64,000 bases of DNA from Lasioglossum baleicum (taxonomy: Eukaryota > Arthropoda > Insecta > Hymenoptera > Halictidae), in NCBI RefSeq assembly GCF_051020765.1, contig NC_134936.1:434001-498000 (forward strand), in the 5' to 3' direction. Both the position numbers and the translations under genes were made by a program. Shown one piece after another: positions 23,534 through 34,756 of the stretch. Every line of letters starts with the position of its first letter. Position 1 is the first letter of the stretch. The notes beneath the pieces were generated by a model. The model was not told the origin of the DNA. It did no database searches and saw nothing but the letters and a program-made list of their open reading frames with translations.

Positions 23534-26159
23534 CAGGGTGTCCCAAATGTGGTGTACTTAATTGAAATGGGAGGTTCCTGAGACCATTCTAAGAGACATT
23601 TTCCTTTGCACCAATGTCAACTGCGGCTTTGTTTAGGAGTTATTAACGAAAAACACGGACCAATCAGAGCGCGCCTTAGACGCGCGATGGCACGTTCAGC
23701 CCGGCGCGGCGCGCCGGGAGACGAGCGAGGTGTAACGCCGCGATGCCGTAACGAACAAGAGTTTCTCGAGATTATGTGAATCTTCCCCGATTTGGATGAG
23801 CTTTGGATATGTTGTCAAGACCATGATTCTGAACAACATTTCCCTTTACAGTTTTTGTCGGCCGGCTTTAGTTTACGCGATAAGTAACTTGTAATTGTAA
23901 ATCGATCGATGTACTATCTGAACTATCTCCTCTCCGATTTCGATGAGCCTTGGATATGTTGTCAAGACCATGATTCTGAACAACATTACCCTTTACAGTT
24001 TTTGTCGGTCGGAAGAACTTTACTTGTGAATTCATATGGGTGGATCTCTTTACCCGACTTACGGCAACTTTACCCGAACGAGGGAAAAAGCAGAAACTGA
24101 TTGTATTAAAACCTCACTTATTCAGCCGTAAATCCATTTGCTGCTTCGAAATGTGTGTCACTGGGTCACTCGGTGACGAACTGCACAGATGTCTTCAGGT
24201 ATACGACAGTACCGAAAGCTAAGGGACGTACGGCCAGGTCGACGAACTGCACAGCCGGTGGTAAAAGGCCTAAGGGATGCGCGGTCAAGTCGACGATCCA
24301 GAATTTCACTTTCACTTTCGAATCGATAAATAATTCGTATGTTTATTTCACACAGATGCCTTGAAATTTTTCCACACTCACAATCACTGTTCACATTTGT
24401 CAACACATAGTTATGCACTAATAATAATTGCCATATCCCTTGTACTGCTGCACAAATCACAACAATCAGGTAATGCAATCACTAGACTGCGGATTTCATG
24501 CATTTGTAGCAAACATGAGTAGGTGCATTTTAATACAGTAGAGAGATTAAAATAATTTCAAAACACCATAGTATTATTTTCAACTTCTTAAAATGATCAC
24601 AGTGAGAATCAAATATCTGTCTGGCTCCTGTCCCTTGTAATAGCGGCAGCCAACATTAATGTTGCATAAAGATCCGTAGTCTAGTGATTAGTTTAAATAT
24701 TACTATCAAAAACACAGCTAATAGCAACCGTTAGCTTTGAATTGACAAGTCTTTGGAGATGTTCTCTCTATCGCGGCTCGAACGACACTGATTTTCCGCA
24801 AGATTTTTCTAAAGAATTTAGGAAGGGCATTTAGAGTGTCGAAATTCGAAATGTGCACGCTGTAGCACGAGAACGACGGGACGGTTGGACGAAAAACAGA
24901 ATGCGAGAAGGACCGCTGTAAGCTTTGTGGCAAACACATGTTTAGTTTTTCCTGCAGGTTGGTACGCAGAGTCGATGGGTAACTGTTCGAAAACGTCATC
25001 CGTCCTTTTACCCAGCAAGGGGTAAAAATGTCAGGTCAGCGTAGCATCCCTATTGTCCTATACCTTCCTTAAGAAACTTTCTAAAAGAAGGACAGACGAC
25101 GTTTTCGAACGGTTACCCATCGACTCTGCGTACCAATCTACAGGAAAAACTAAACATGTGATTGCCATAAGTCTTAAAGCGGTCCTTCTCGTATCCTGTT
25201 TTTCGTCCAACCGTCCCGTCGTTCTCGTGCTACAGCGTGCACATTTCGAATTTCGACACTCTAAATGCCCTTCCTAAATTCTTTAGAAAACTCTTGCGGA
25301 AAATCAGTGTCGTTCGAGCCGCGATAGAGAGAACATCTCCAAAGACTTGTCAATTCAAAGCTAACGGTTGCTATTAGCTGTGTTTTTGATAGTAATATTT
25401 AAACTAATCACTAGACTACGGATCTTTATGCAACATTAATGTTGGCTGCCGCTATTACAAGGGACAGGAGCCAGACAGATATTTGATTCTCACTGTGATC
25501 ATTTTAAGAAGTTGAAAATAATACTATGGTGTTTTGAAATTATTTTAATCTCTCTACTGTATTAAAATGCAACTACTCATGTTTGCTACAAATACATGAA
25601 ATCCGCGGTCTAGTGATTGCATTACCTGATTGTTGTGATTTGTGCAGCAGTACAAGGGATATGGCAATTATTATTAGTGCATAACTATGTGTTGACAAAT
25701 GTGAACAATGATTGTGAGTGTGGAGAAATTTCAAGACACACATTTCGAAGCAGAGAATGGATTTACGGCTGAATACGTGAGTTTTTAATACAATCAGTTT
25801 CTGTGCTTCTTCTCTTTTTTTACGATAATCTCGTAAACTAAAGCCAACCGCCAAATAGTCTAAAGAGAAATGTTATTCAGAATAATGGTCTTGACCACAT
25901 ATCCAAAGCTCATTGAAATCGGAGAGCATTCACATAATCGAGAAACTCTTGTTCGTTGCGATGTCACGGCGTACCACCGACACTCGCTTGTCGGCGCGGC
26001 GTGGCGCGGCCGCCCAGGGCGCGCTCTGATTGGTCCGTGTTTTTCGTTAATAACTCCTAAACGAAGCCGCAGTTGACATTGGTGCAAAGGAAAATGTCTC
26101 TTAGAATGGTCTCAGGAACCTCCCATTTCAATTAAGTACACCACATTTGGGACACCCTG
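23534..26159. mobile_element. 2.6-kb palindromic element with CAGGGTGTCCCA ends
   Basis: It begins CAGGGTGTCCCA and ends TGGGACACCCTG, flanked by TA on both sides, as expected of Tc1/mariner-type MITEs. The two halves are long inverted copies of about 1.2 kb meeting near 25045, with indels. Each arm carries the host-repeat blocks GTTATTAACGAAAAACACGG and GACTGCGGAT. The left arm also has an internal duplication (about 23785-23865 and 23930-24010). No transposase gene is present. It shares its terminal 140 bp or so with the 356-bp copy at 42922-43277. Confidence 0.8.
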
Positions 26160-26530
26160 TATATTTGCGCGTAACACAGGGAGTCTACTTTTCCTGAACC
26201 GCGCACTGTACGAAGTGACTTCGTCGACGTCTATCAGCTTTCTGTCACACTGGTGAAAGACCTTTTTGGGGGTGGACTGGTGATGTTCTAAAAACCGTTA
26301 AAACGGGGGGAGGAATCCTCCATTGCTCAAGAGCAATGGAGAGAGTTTCCTCCGCCAAGACAATGTGTTCCTAGAACCGTCAACGCCAAGGGCATTGCAA
26401 CGGTCGGACCGGGGTTCTGGCAATCGTCACTTTAATGACCATCCCCTCGACCCAACCGCCTAGAGTGTGCTCTTGGGTAAGATGGAATTTCCGCGTCAAG
26501 AAAATCCCTCTTTCCCACGCACTATGTCCG
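26160..26530. other. GC-rich segment of unknown identity
   Basis: About 370 bp clearly richer in GC than its surroundings, with no usable ORF. It contains a perfect 11-bp stem with a 2-base loop at 26318-26341 (CTCCATTGCTC/GAGCAATGGAG). It could be an untranslated end of a retroelement or a structured RNA; I do not recognise it. Confidence 0.35.
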
Positions 26531-26829
26531 CTACAACGCAAAAAATTTTTTTTTCGATTTTTTTTAAATAAAAAAAAAAATTTTTTTTGAAATTTTTTTT
26601 GTACCTTACGATGATGTTTCTGCTTACAACAATCGAAAATTATCCCAATGCAAGAGTGAGTTAATCATCTTTACTCCCGAGAATACATTTTCAAAGAATA
26701 TCGATGAAAGTACAAAAAAAAATTTATATTACAATCTTTAAAAAAATAATCAGTTCAAAACGAATTATTAACTGAGATTAAATTGAAAATTAATATAAAC
26801 TATATGATTATTATTAATAACATTGATGT

Positions 26830-27210
26830 TGAAAACGGATTGGTTAATGGAGCACACACACATGCGGAATATTAAAATTGATTACTTTTCAAGAAAATAC
26901 TAAAATTCCGTCTATATTGTGGTTAGATTTTCAATTGGCCAGAGTAGGAGTGAAAGTAAGAACTCGTTATCGTGATTATATGAAAAATGCAAATATTGAT
27001 CAAAATTTAACACCAATAATAAAAATATCGAATCAAGTAAATATGTCGAGTGCGGAAAAATATCAAATCACACGTAGTCAATTTCCAGTGGTTCCTGCTG
27101 AAGCGATTACGATTCATAAAAGTCAGGGACCAACATACGAGAAAGTACGTTTACTTACTAGTGTAACGTCTGTGTACGATAGTAATGGTGTTTGGCATTA
27201 TTTAAATTGA
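26830..27210 (+). pseudogene. Helitron/PIF1-type helicase remnant, copy 3
   Basis: A continuous frame includes SILWLDFQLARVG, RTRYRDYMKN and AITIHKSQGPTYEKV, the same segment as copies 1 and 2 but without the frameshift between the two pieces. It stops matching after about 27150, before the last helicase motif. The flank at 26530-26830 also matches 7085-7400. It is a fragment and not functional. Confidence 0.78.
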
Positions 27211-27864
27211 AATATCTCCAGAACCACTAACTTTTCGACATGCATAGGTTAGTACTTTTTTATAACGAATGTCCAGCTGCATCGATTGATGTATTCAAAA
27301 ATACCTCATTCCATTGAAAAAAAAACAGAATTGACCTTCATATCTCCTTGACGTGTCGACCGATAGAAAAATTAATGACATCAGATTACGTGCGCCTCGA
27401 TATCAAGTAAGTTTGGTCTGATGCATTTTCTTCTATCTTCAAAAGCGTGCGAGTTATTCATGTGAATTATATATATAATTTGATTGTATCCAGAATTAAT
27501 ATTTATACATATATGATGAATTGATATCATATTGAAAAGAAAAATATAATTATTTTGGACGACTCTAGCGCGTTGGAATTTCGGACATCGCGTGCTGTGA
27601 TGTTTTTTATATTTCGCATCTGTGCCGATGGAATGCGGCTAACGCTGTTGTAAACACGGTTGTCGTATCGAACAAAATAAATGGAACGAAGTATGAATTA
27701 TTGTTCTGAGTGGGGAATTCACGAAACATGTGAGCTTATAGCATCAGCTTGATTGTGCTTCTCGAACAGGACGGTTCATAGGTAAGTCTCCATAGGTATA
27801 CTAATCTGAATTTCTAACTTCTTTATTTTTCATAATTTTTTGATGGTACTTTGGAAAACGTATT
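27211..27864. other. No gene seen
   Basis: AT-rich sequence without coding signal, terminal repeats or RNA features that I can recognise. Confidence 0.4.
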
Positions 27865-28265
27865 CGTGGCATATTTCTAATGCAAAAAAAAAAATGAAAC
27901 CAAATGTGATATAATGTCGATGATATTTACTTGTGTAATGGACAATTAAAGTTTCCAACGCGTATAAACCTGTATATGATCCGAATTATATCGTGTTTGG
28001 TATCATTTTAATCAGAAAAAATGTCACAAATCTATTAAAAATAAGTTCTATAAAGAAATAAGTAATAATAAAAAAGTTATTCGTTGGTATTGCATTGTGA
28101 GGACGCGCGAGCCGTTGAACTGTGCCGCCGACTGCGACTCTTGGCGTCTCTTTCTTTCCCATGCGATCGAAACTTTAATTGTCCATTACACAAGTAAATA
28201 TCATCGGAATTATATCATATATGGTATCATTTTCCATTATAAAAATGTCACGAATATGTTGGTGA
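27865..28265. repeat. Imperfect palindrome, same family as 58020-58817
   Basis: GTGTAATGGACAATTAAAGT near 27935 is matched by its complement near 28175, and TCGTGGCATATTTCTAATG near 27865 roughly by CATTATAAAAATGTCACGA near 28235. The blocks ATTATATCGTGTTTGGTATC and AACTGTGCCG are shared with the palindrome in the HARBI1 intron. Confidence 0.65.
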
Positions 28266-28433
28266 AAGTCCGTAGAAAAATAATGAAAAGAAAGAAGTTA
28301 TTTTTTATATTCCAATAGGGTGAATTTACATATTCTTATTGTTTTTTATTTATTCGATATATTTTATAAATCATCGTTATTTATAAACGTGTTTATTTTT
28401 TCAGATTGAAAAAAATAGCAATTAGTAAAAAAG

Positions 28434-29109
28434 ATGGAACCTAATACAAATGAAGAGGTATCGAGTACGTATATAATATTAACACTCATCATACTTCCTG
28501 CAAAAAATTTTTTTTTTTTATTCATCAATGATGTTTGCTATTTTTTTGTATTCCAGACTTATTACAAAAAATGGAGGTGATGCTAGTGGTGCCGCCTCCC
28601 TCACCGGGCACCTCAGCGAGCTGTGAGCCGCCGCCACCACCACCACAACCGCTTGCTTTATAGCCACCACCACCACCTCCTCCACTGCAAAATCCGGGTG
28701 CTGGAAGAATTGAAGTTGAGGAGCCAAATGTGGAGGTGCCCGTTGCATTGATGCAACGGCTCCTCCAAGCATTGGAAGTACAGAATAAAAGTAAGTGTTT
28801 CCTTACATTTTTTAACTTCCCGATTCATAGGGAACTTACTGTAATTCCGGATATATATGGGTCATATTTTTTAAACAAACTAGGTCCGAAATACTAATAT
28901 GGGAATACTTAATGGTTTTTTTTTCAGATCGTGGCACCAATGGCGGATCGTCGCGGGAGCGTTGGCGGCGCGGCGCCAATGGACGAAGGGGTAGAGTCGG
29001 TCGTGGGGGGGGAGGAAGAGGAAGAGGCCGTGGTCGTGGGGAAAGAGGGAGAAGCCGTGGTCATGGGAACGTACATGTTGTACAGCATTTCCACTATGGT
29101 GGATATTAG
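28434..29109 (+). pseudogene. Three-exon Pro-rich/Gly-Arg-rich gene with one stop
   Basis: Exons 28434-28464, 28557-28790 and 28928-29109 join with canonical splice sites (GTACGT...CAG, GTAAGT...CAG). Both introns interrupt a codon after its first base, and the frame stays open to a stop at 29107-29109, except for one TAG at 28661-28663 between two proline runs. A possible 5' UTR exon starts at about 28405 after TTTTTTCAG. The product would be about 148 residues: an acidic start (MEPNTNEEVS), a proline-rich middle, a short helix-like stretch (ALMQRLLQALEVQNK) and a C-terminus of RGRGRGRGERGRSRG repeats ending in HFHYGGY. Gly/Arg-rich tails usually bind RNA. The TAG differs from CAG by one base. 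It could be a host gene, an element ORF or a decayed copy; no function can be assigned. Confidence 0.5.
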
Positions 29110-29694
29110 AAAAAAAATAATAAATAAAATTAATTATAATGAAATTGAATTATTATTATTAACCTCCCGATTTATTTTTACCCTGAAAATCGAAAATCGA
29201 GTTTTCAGCAGATCTTCACGTTTCATGGTCATTGTTATTATTATTATTATTAGTATGATTAGTATTATTATTTATACGTTTGTGAACTGATTGTTCACAA
29301 TTACTTTGAATATCATGATTTCCTATCATTTATTTTTATCCTGTATTTATTCATCAAATTATTGATTACATTAGTATTGCAGTACAATGCAATTACTCAT
29401 GATAGTATCCAACTCAATATTTTTAACTTCCCGATTCATAGTTTAACATTCATTTTACCATATTGCCCGAATCAATTAATGTTATAATCATATATACGTT
29501 CATATAATATACATATATGTGTGTGTTACGCGCTCGTTCAGGGCCGCCGCGTGGGTATGAGTTGCCCGTGTGCAAAAGAAATTTAGTGCGCCCTTCGAAC
29601 TTCAAAATTATTTGAATGATCTTCCTTTTTTTTTAGCAATTCTGTTTACGGTAGCCAGGGCTGCGCGTCTTTGCCCGTTCATGTTGCGACGTCC

Positions 29695-30406
29695 CACAGT
29701 GGGCACTTTGGACCAAACTCGATTCAAAATCTAAGAACTTTCGGTAGAAATGAGGTAGAGCGATGAAATTTTTTTAAAATTAAAGATGAAACTTTACAGA
29801 ATATGGGAAAAATAGGGAGATTACGGTACGAACGTTTATTGACCTTTAAAAAATCCGCTAAACGTGTAGAATTTAAAGAAAATGTGGTTTCTCAAGAGCC
29901 ACGCGCGGGAAAAATTTTTTTTAACATGCTGTATATCATTTCCCGTTGATTATTTCACGCTGATTTCAAATCTGATCTGAAAATTTGTCTACGACCGTTG
30001 AATACGATGTACCTTGAAATTAATGTGTCATAAAATCATTTCAACGAAAAAATGATTTCTTCAATTTTTTCTTGTCACAGAAATCGATTTCTTGAAAAAA
30101 CCAGAGGTCGTAGACAAATTTTGAGACCGGATTTGAAATCATCGTGAAAAATTTATGGGAAATGATATATAGCATGTTAAAAAAAAATTTCTTCCGCGCG
30201 TGGTACTGAAGAAACCACATTTTCTTGAAATTCTACATGTTTAACGAATTTTTCCAAGGTCACTAAACGTTCGTACCGCAATCTCCCTATTTCCCCCATA
30301 TTCTGTCAAGTTTCAGCGTTAATTTAAAAAAAATTTCATCGCTCCACCTCATTTCTATCGAAAGTTCTGTGTTTTTAATCGAGTTTGGTCCAAATTGCCC
30401 ACTGTG
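29695..30406. mobile_element. Palindromic element with CACAGTG ends, possibly Transib-derived
   Basis: The left end is CACAGTGGGCACTTTGGACC and the right end is its complement with one mismatch. The arms are inverted copies throughout (centre near 30050), without an ORF. The first seven bases equal the RSS/Transib heptamer. Flanking pentamers are CGTCC and CGCAC, only a partial match, so the target duplication is not proven. Confidence 0.6.
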
Positions 30407-30817
30407 CGCACCTGCGATGAAGCGCTCGTGTGCGGCACACAACATGCACCACCGCACGCGGCAGCCCTGCGCTCGTTTATGGTAGCAGTACTTCTTTCCT
30501 TGCCCCTGAACGTCTCACCTTCGTCTCACAAACTGTACCTGGTACGTTCTAACCAATTACAGAAAACAAACGACGACATATATTTGAGTGTGGATGTGGA
30601 TGAGTGAGAGAGAGAGGAATTCACTGTAAATATTTTCATTATCAGTTCTACTGTGACACTCATGGTGATCACTCCGTATATGAGTGAATATAACTTATCA
30701 GTTTCTTTTCATATTGAAACAGGTAAGAATTTTGTCTGTTTATATACAAATTATTTTTAACTTCCCGATTCATAGGCAAGGTACTGTAATTTAATTTTTT
30801 TTTTGTTAAACATTACT

Positions 30818-30820
<3 letters not shown>

Positions 30821-30854
<34 letters not shown>
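30821..30854. repeat. (AT)n tract
   Basis: A run of AT dinucleotides ending at the Gypsy-1 LTR. Equivalent short runs occur at 41161-41170, 42887-42921 and 43278-43292, consistent with one original microsatellite split by successive insertions. Confidence 0.9.
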
Positions 30855-30857
<3 letters not shown>

Positions 30858-32708
30858 GACGTTGCAAGCGTGCGACGTCACTTCGCCGTTTGAACTCGGT
30901 CAAACAGCCGAATTACGTGTGGACCGGACCGACCTTTTTCGGTTACGTAAGCCACCCGCAGGCCATAAGAGCACTCCGAGAGGAAAATCTTCCGATTTCG
31001 TGCACCGTACTAATGCCATCTGTTGTGCGTACGGAGTACGACGTTTCAGGCAATTATCGACCCTAAAGAAAGCGTACGAGTCCGAAAAGGTGCCGAAGGA
31101 TCAAATACCGAATAAAAGGATGGCCAACGAACAAATCCGGCGCCGGAAGCAGCAAAACAAGTCACCACACACGGGCGAACAAACCCGGAGGCGCCGTCGT
31201 GGGACGAAGAGATCCTATAGCGAACAACAGCATGCCCGAGTCCCGCCGCCGTCTCATCCCGCTCAACTAGGATCTCAGCGTGGGTGGTGTGTCGAATTGG
31301 CTGCCGAGGATTATGCGAACCGCTCGCCGAGGGCGAGCGGGAATTCAAAGGTCGCGGTAAATTAAGTGGTCGCGTAAAGTCTGGGGCCCTAGGACTTTTT
31401 CGTAGTTGCGATCCTGCGACAACCTAGTCGCGTTGCGTACGGCACCTATCGGAAAATTCGGCAATACGCTCAGAGTGGGGGGAACCAGGATCGATGCGTT
31501 CCGTCGATGCGGATCGAGGAACCACTGTCGCACAGAGGCTCCTCGAGTAGAGTCACGTTTTCGCTTTACCGAATCTCGCCCTTTCCAAATACCGAGTACC
31601 GATCAGTTTCGCGTCGCGGGTGGCTTGACTTCGGTTTTCGACTCAGCGCGGAATTTGGGACGAGGGACGATAGCCTAAGGGTCCAGAAGTCCGGTGCTAA
31701 AGGCCTGAGAGAAATATCGTCAACGGTAAGTCGATTCTGTGATTCCTCGATTCGTTAATCGTGGTGGCTCGTGTTATTCGCGCGAGGACGACACGTGTTC
31801 GTCTCGTCCTCGGAGATTTCGTAAGAGCCGAGGCGCAGGGCGCCTCGAGCCTTCGCTCGCGTCCTTCTGAAGGACGCTGTGAGCCTTCGCGACAAGAGTT
31901 CCCTTAATTGCGTAAATCGGAAGTCTTCCTCGGGAGTTGTGTCGGTATCGAATAAGTCTCGAATAGTCTTCGGTTCGGATAGTCGGCGACGATAGAAGTG
32001 TAGGCGGAATTACGCGTGAACCGCGGCGGTCTACGCGCCTTGAATCCCGCGTACGGCCGTGGATTATCCATCGCACGTCGGCAATTTCGCTTCGCCTCGG
32101 ACTCTCGCGACAGTCGTAGGAATTGCGCCGTTCATCCGCGCCTCGCGGAATCTTGTATCGACGAACATATCGTATATTGTACCGTAGCATCGTACGTCCG
32201 CGATAGAATCACGATAGACTAACGCGCTCAGCGAACGATCATCTTCCGCTAAAGTGTACAAGGAGCGCGGGCTCCCGGTTCGCGGCCTCGTGGCCGCTCG
32301 CCTGTATCTTTTACTTTCGTGACCATTAAAGATTAAGAGCCAATTCCGTTTGTTGATTCTTCACCTGCGAGATCCGTCCTGCCGTGAGGGCTGTCCCCGT
32401 TATCTCCTGCGCTCGAATCATCTGGCCGTTCGCGTCATTATTTCAGACCGCGTTTCGTGGAGGCTTGACTCTCGGACTCGGCTTCCCCGAGTTCGAGGTC
32501 ACCATCGTGTTTCGCGTGGTATTTTCTAAATACCTGGCGCCCGAACTATCGTCGCGTTGTTCGTTCAAGCCTCCATCGAGTTCCGCCTTTGCACCGAGAG
32601 GACCGTGTCCGCACGGCCGCGCACGGCCCGGTCTCAGAGCCTATAAAATCTCGGGGTTGACCGTTTTTCGTCGGCCATAAAACCGTTCGAAAAAGGGACA
32701 ACGTCGCA
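30855..32708 (+). repeat. Gypsy-1 5' LTR
   Basis: 1854 bp, TGTGACGTTGC to CAACGTCGCA. It is unusually long and GC-rich. TATAAAAT near 32642 lies 66 bp before the LTR end, so a TATA-driven start could lie near the right end. An AATAAA-like signal is not evident. Confidence 0.93.
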
Positions 32709-32711
32709 AAT

Positions 32712-32729
32712 TGGCGCCCGAACAGGGAC
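32712..32729 (+). promoter_or_regulatory. Gypsy-1 primer binding site (tRNA-Lys type)
   Basis: TGGCGCCCGAACAGGGAC starts three bases after the LTR. These 18 bases are the well-known site complementary to the 3' end of tRNA-Lys(UUU). Confidence 0.93.
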
Positions 32730-33508
32730 CTCTCTCTCGCAAGGGTTTTTCCCGACAACGGAGAGAGGCACAGGAAAATAACGGGTGACTCTCGCAGGTA
32801 GCGTACGGTACTACCTGATCGTGGTAAATTACGGGAATCTCGAGGTCGTATTCTCGTAGAATCGTGAAATCGCGAACGTTCGAAAGAGACTGTTCGATCC
32901 GACCCAGTGAGACACGAGAAACACACTCAATTCGAAAGCGAAAAATTTTGATTTCGATTCGTTGCGAGTCTGGCGAGGAAGATTCCGGAGAGCCAGCACG
33001 AAATATTCTGTGTACAAAATTGACGAGCAATTTTATTGCCATGATTTACTGATTTTCGTGTAATAATTGTGAAATTGTAATAAATTGTATTACGGGAGTG
33101 TACGTCTTACGGTGCTGGGCCAGAATTTCGTAGCCTAGAATTTCGTCGTACACGTCTTTGTTCGTGAACAGAATATTTACGCGATCGGTTAAATTCTTTT
33201 TTTTCTCTTCGCGACCTTGTTGAAGCAAGAACGCTTCAAGGTAATAGGAACAAGAGGCGTACTGTGTGGCAACGGTTTCAAATTCGAGAGTCAGGGTTAT
33301 CGAGAACAAAGAGACTTTCGAGAGACAATTTCGAGCCGCGTGGCGACAGAGCGTAACAAGAGATCTCGTACGGGGAGATAGAGCGTCCGGACGCGGAAAG
33401 TAAACAACGAGAGCGACCGAAGGCCTTGGCGACGAAGGACCGCGCGCTAGCTATCGTAGGGAAAATAAACATCCGAATTTCGTACCGAATATATCGGGTG
33501 ACTCGAAA
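32730..33508 (+). other. Gypsy-1 leader before gag
   Basis: About 780 bases between the primer site and gag with no supported ORF. By position this holds the packaging signal, but I cannot point to a motif. Confidence 0.6.
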
Positions 33509-34756
33509 ATGGACAGAGACTATCGCTCCGCTTACAGCGATAGCGATTATGATCCGGGAGAAGGGACGTCTCGCGATCCTCCCTCGCACGGTCCATTCAT
33601 ACTGGAAGAGACCGTAAACGAAACGAAAGCTAGCGATAATACGAGACTTCGGCCACCACGCCCGTCCCCACGTCAATACGGATCGCGTAAAGTACCGGAG
33701 ATTCGAGGAGGAAGGACAGATGATAGTTCCGAATCATCAGACGATGAGCGAGATAAATCCTCAGCAGCATTCGACACCATTAGAAAGTGGCGTTTGAATT
33801 TTGCCGGGAGAGCGGACGAGGACGCGGAAACGTTTCTCTCCACTCTAGAGGATTTGAGATCGAGTTCGAAAATCGAGGACGAAGACCTCCTCGACTGTCT
33901 ACCAATTTGTTTTTCGGGAAACGCGGCCTTCTGGTATAAGACCCGCGGAAGATTAACTTCGTGGGCCGAATTCGTCTCCGAGTGGCGGCAAAATTTTTTC
34001 GATCCCGATTATCAGGAATTATTAGAACACGATTTACGAGTACGGAAACAGGGCGAAGAAGAACCGGTACGAGATTATCTTGCTTGCATGGAAATTATGA
34101 TGAGCCGATTAGATAAACCGTGGTCGGAGGAAAAATGCGTAAAGAGAATAATCTGGAACGCGAGGGAAAAGCTTCGAAATGTATTAGGGATCGATAACAT
34201 CAAAACGATGAAAGAGGTAGAAAAGAAACTACGCGAAGCGGAAAGCAACGTGTCGCCCGGTAGAGCAGATAATTATCGATCGCAGCAGATCGCCAATAAA
34301 ATTTATGCATATCAACCGCCGAAGGATAGTAATCAGTCGAAGGAATCTGGTCGCGGTAGATTTTATCGAAATCCGCGTTACGAATCGGTAAACGCCATCG
34401 CCGAGACCGAATGTAAGGGAGGTTGCCGAGGACGGAATCCCCGTCCCCGCGAACAGTCCCGTCCGGTAACACGACACGCGTGCCAGAGAGAAAATCCGAG
34501 TAGGCGCGGTAACGCCCGAAATCAGCCGAATAGCAAACGCGTCGAATACGAAACCATCTGCGCTATCTGCTCCTCGGAATTCAAACCGAGAAGCAACGAG
34601 CTTTGTTGGAATTGCACTAAACCTGGTCATCGATCCAGGAATTGCAAGGAAAAACCGCGTATTCATTGCTATCGCTGCGGAGAACCGGACGTAACAACTC
34701 GCGACTGTCGTAAATGCGATCGGAAGTCGGAAAACTACCGACGGAACCGCTCGTAG
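33509..34756 (+). CDS. gag: Gypsy-1 Gag
   Basis: 415 residues starting at ATG. The N-terminus is acidic and serine-rich. A retrotransposon Gag core with a KWRLNFAGRADEDAETFL stretch and LTSWAEFVSEWRQNF follows at about 95-260. The C-terminus is basic and ends in two adjacent zinc-binding motifs: CWNCTKPGHRSRNC (CCHC knuckle) and a second CYRCGEPDVTTRDC motif in which the histidine position is replaced by T. Gag forms the particle and binds RNA. Its last 43 bases overlap pol, which lies in the -1 frame. Confidence 0.93.
   Translation: MDRDYRSAYSDSDYDPGEGTSRDPPSHGPFILEETVNETKASDNTRLRPPRPSPRQYGSRKVPEIRGGRTDDSSESSDDERDKSSAAFDTIRKWRLNFAGRADEDAETFLSTLEDLRSSSKIEDEDLLDCLPICFSGNAAFWYKTRGRLTSWAEFVSEWRQNFFDPDYQELLEHDLRVRKQGEEEPVRDYLACMEIMMSRLDKPWSEEKCVKRIIWNAREKLRNVLGIDNIKTMKEVEKKLREAESNVSPGRADNYRSQQIANKIYAYQPPKDSNQSKESGRGRFYRNPRYESVNAIAETECKGGCRGRNPRPREQSRPVTRHACQRENPSRRGNARNQPNSKRVEYETICAICSSEFKPRSNELCWNCTKPGHRSRNCKEKPRIHCYRCGEPDVTTRDCRKCDRKSENYRRNRS

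Noticed and set aside
29656..30469. Outer hAT-like ends CAGGGCTG/CAGCCCTG around the CACAGTG palindrome
   Set aside because: The flanking 8-mers (ACGGTAGC and CGCTCGTT) do not match, so no target duplication supports an outer element.
30856..31365. 169-residue open frame within the Gypsy-1 LTR (a 216-residue version at 39167-39817)
   Set aside because: It lies entirely in LTR/3' non-coding sequence, its start differs between the two copies, and no domain is recognisable. It is probably chance in GC-rich sequence, although conservation between the LTRs cannot exclude a small product.
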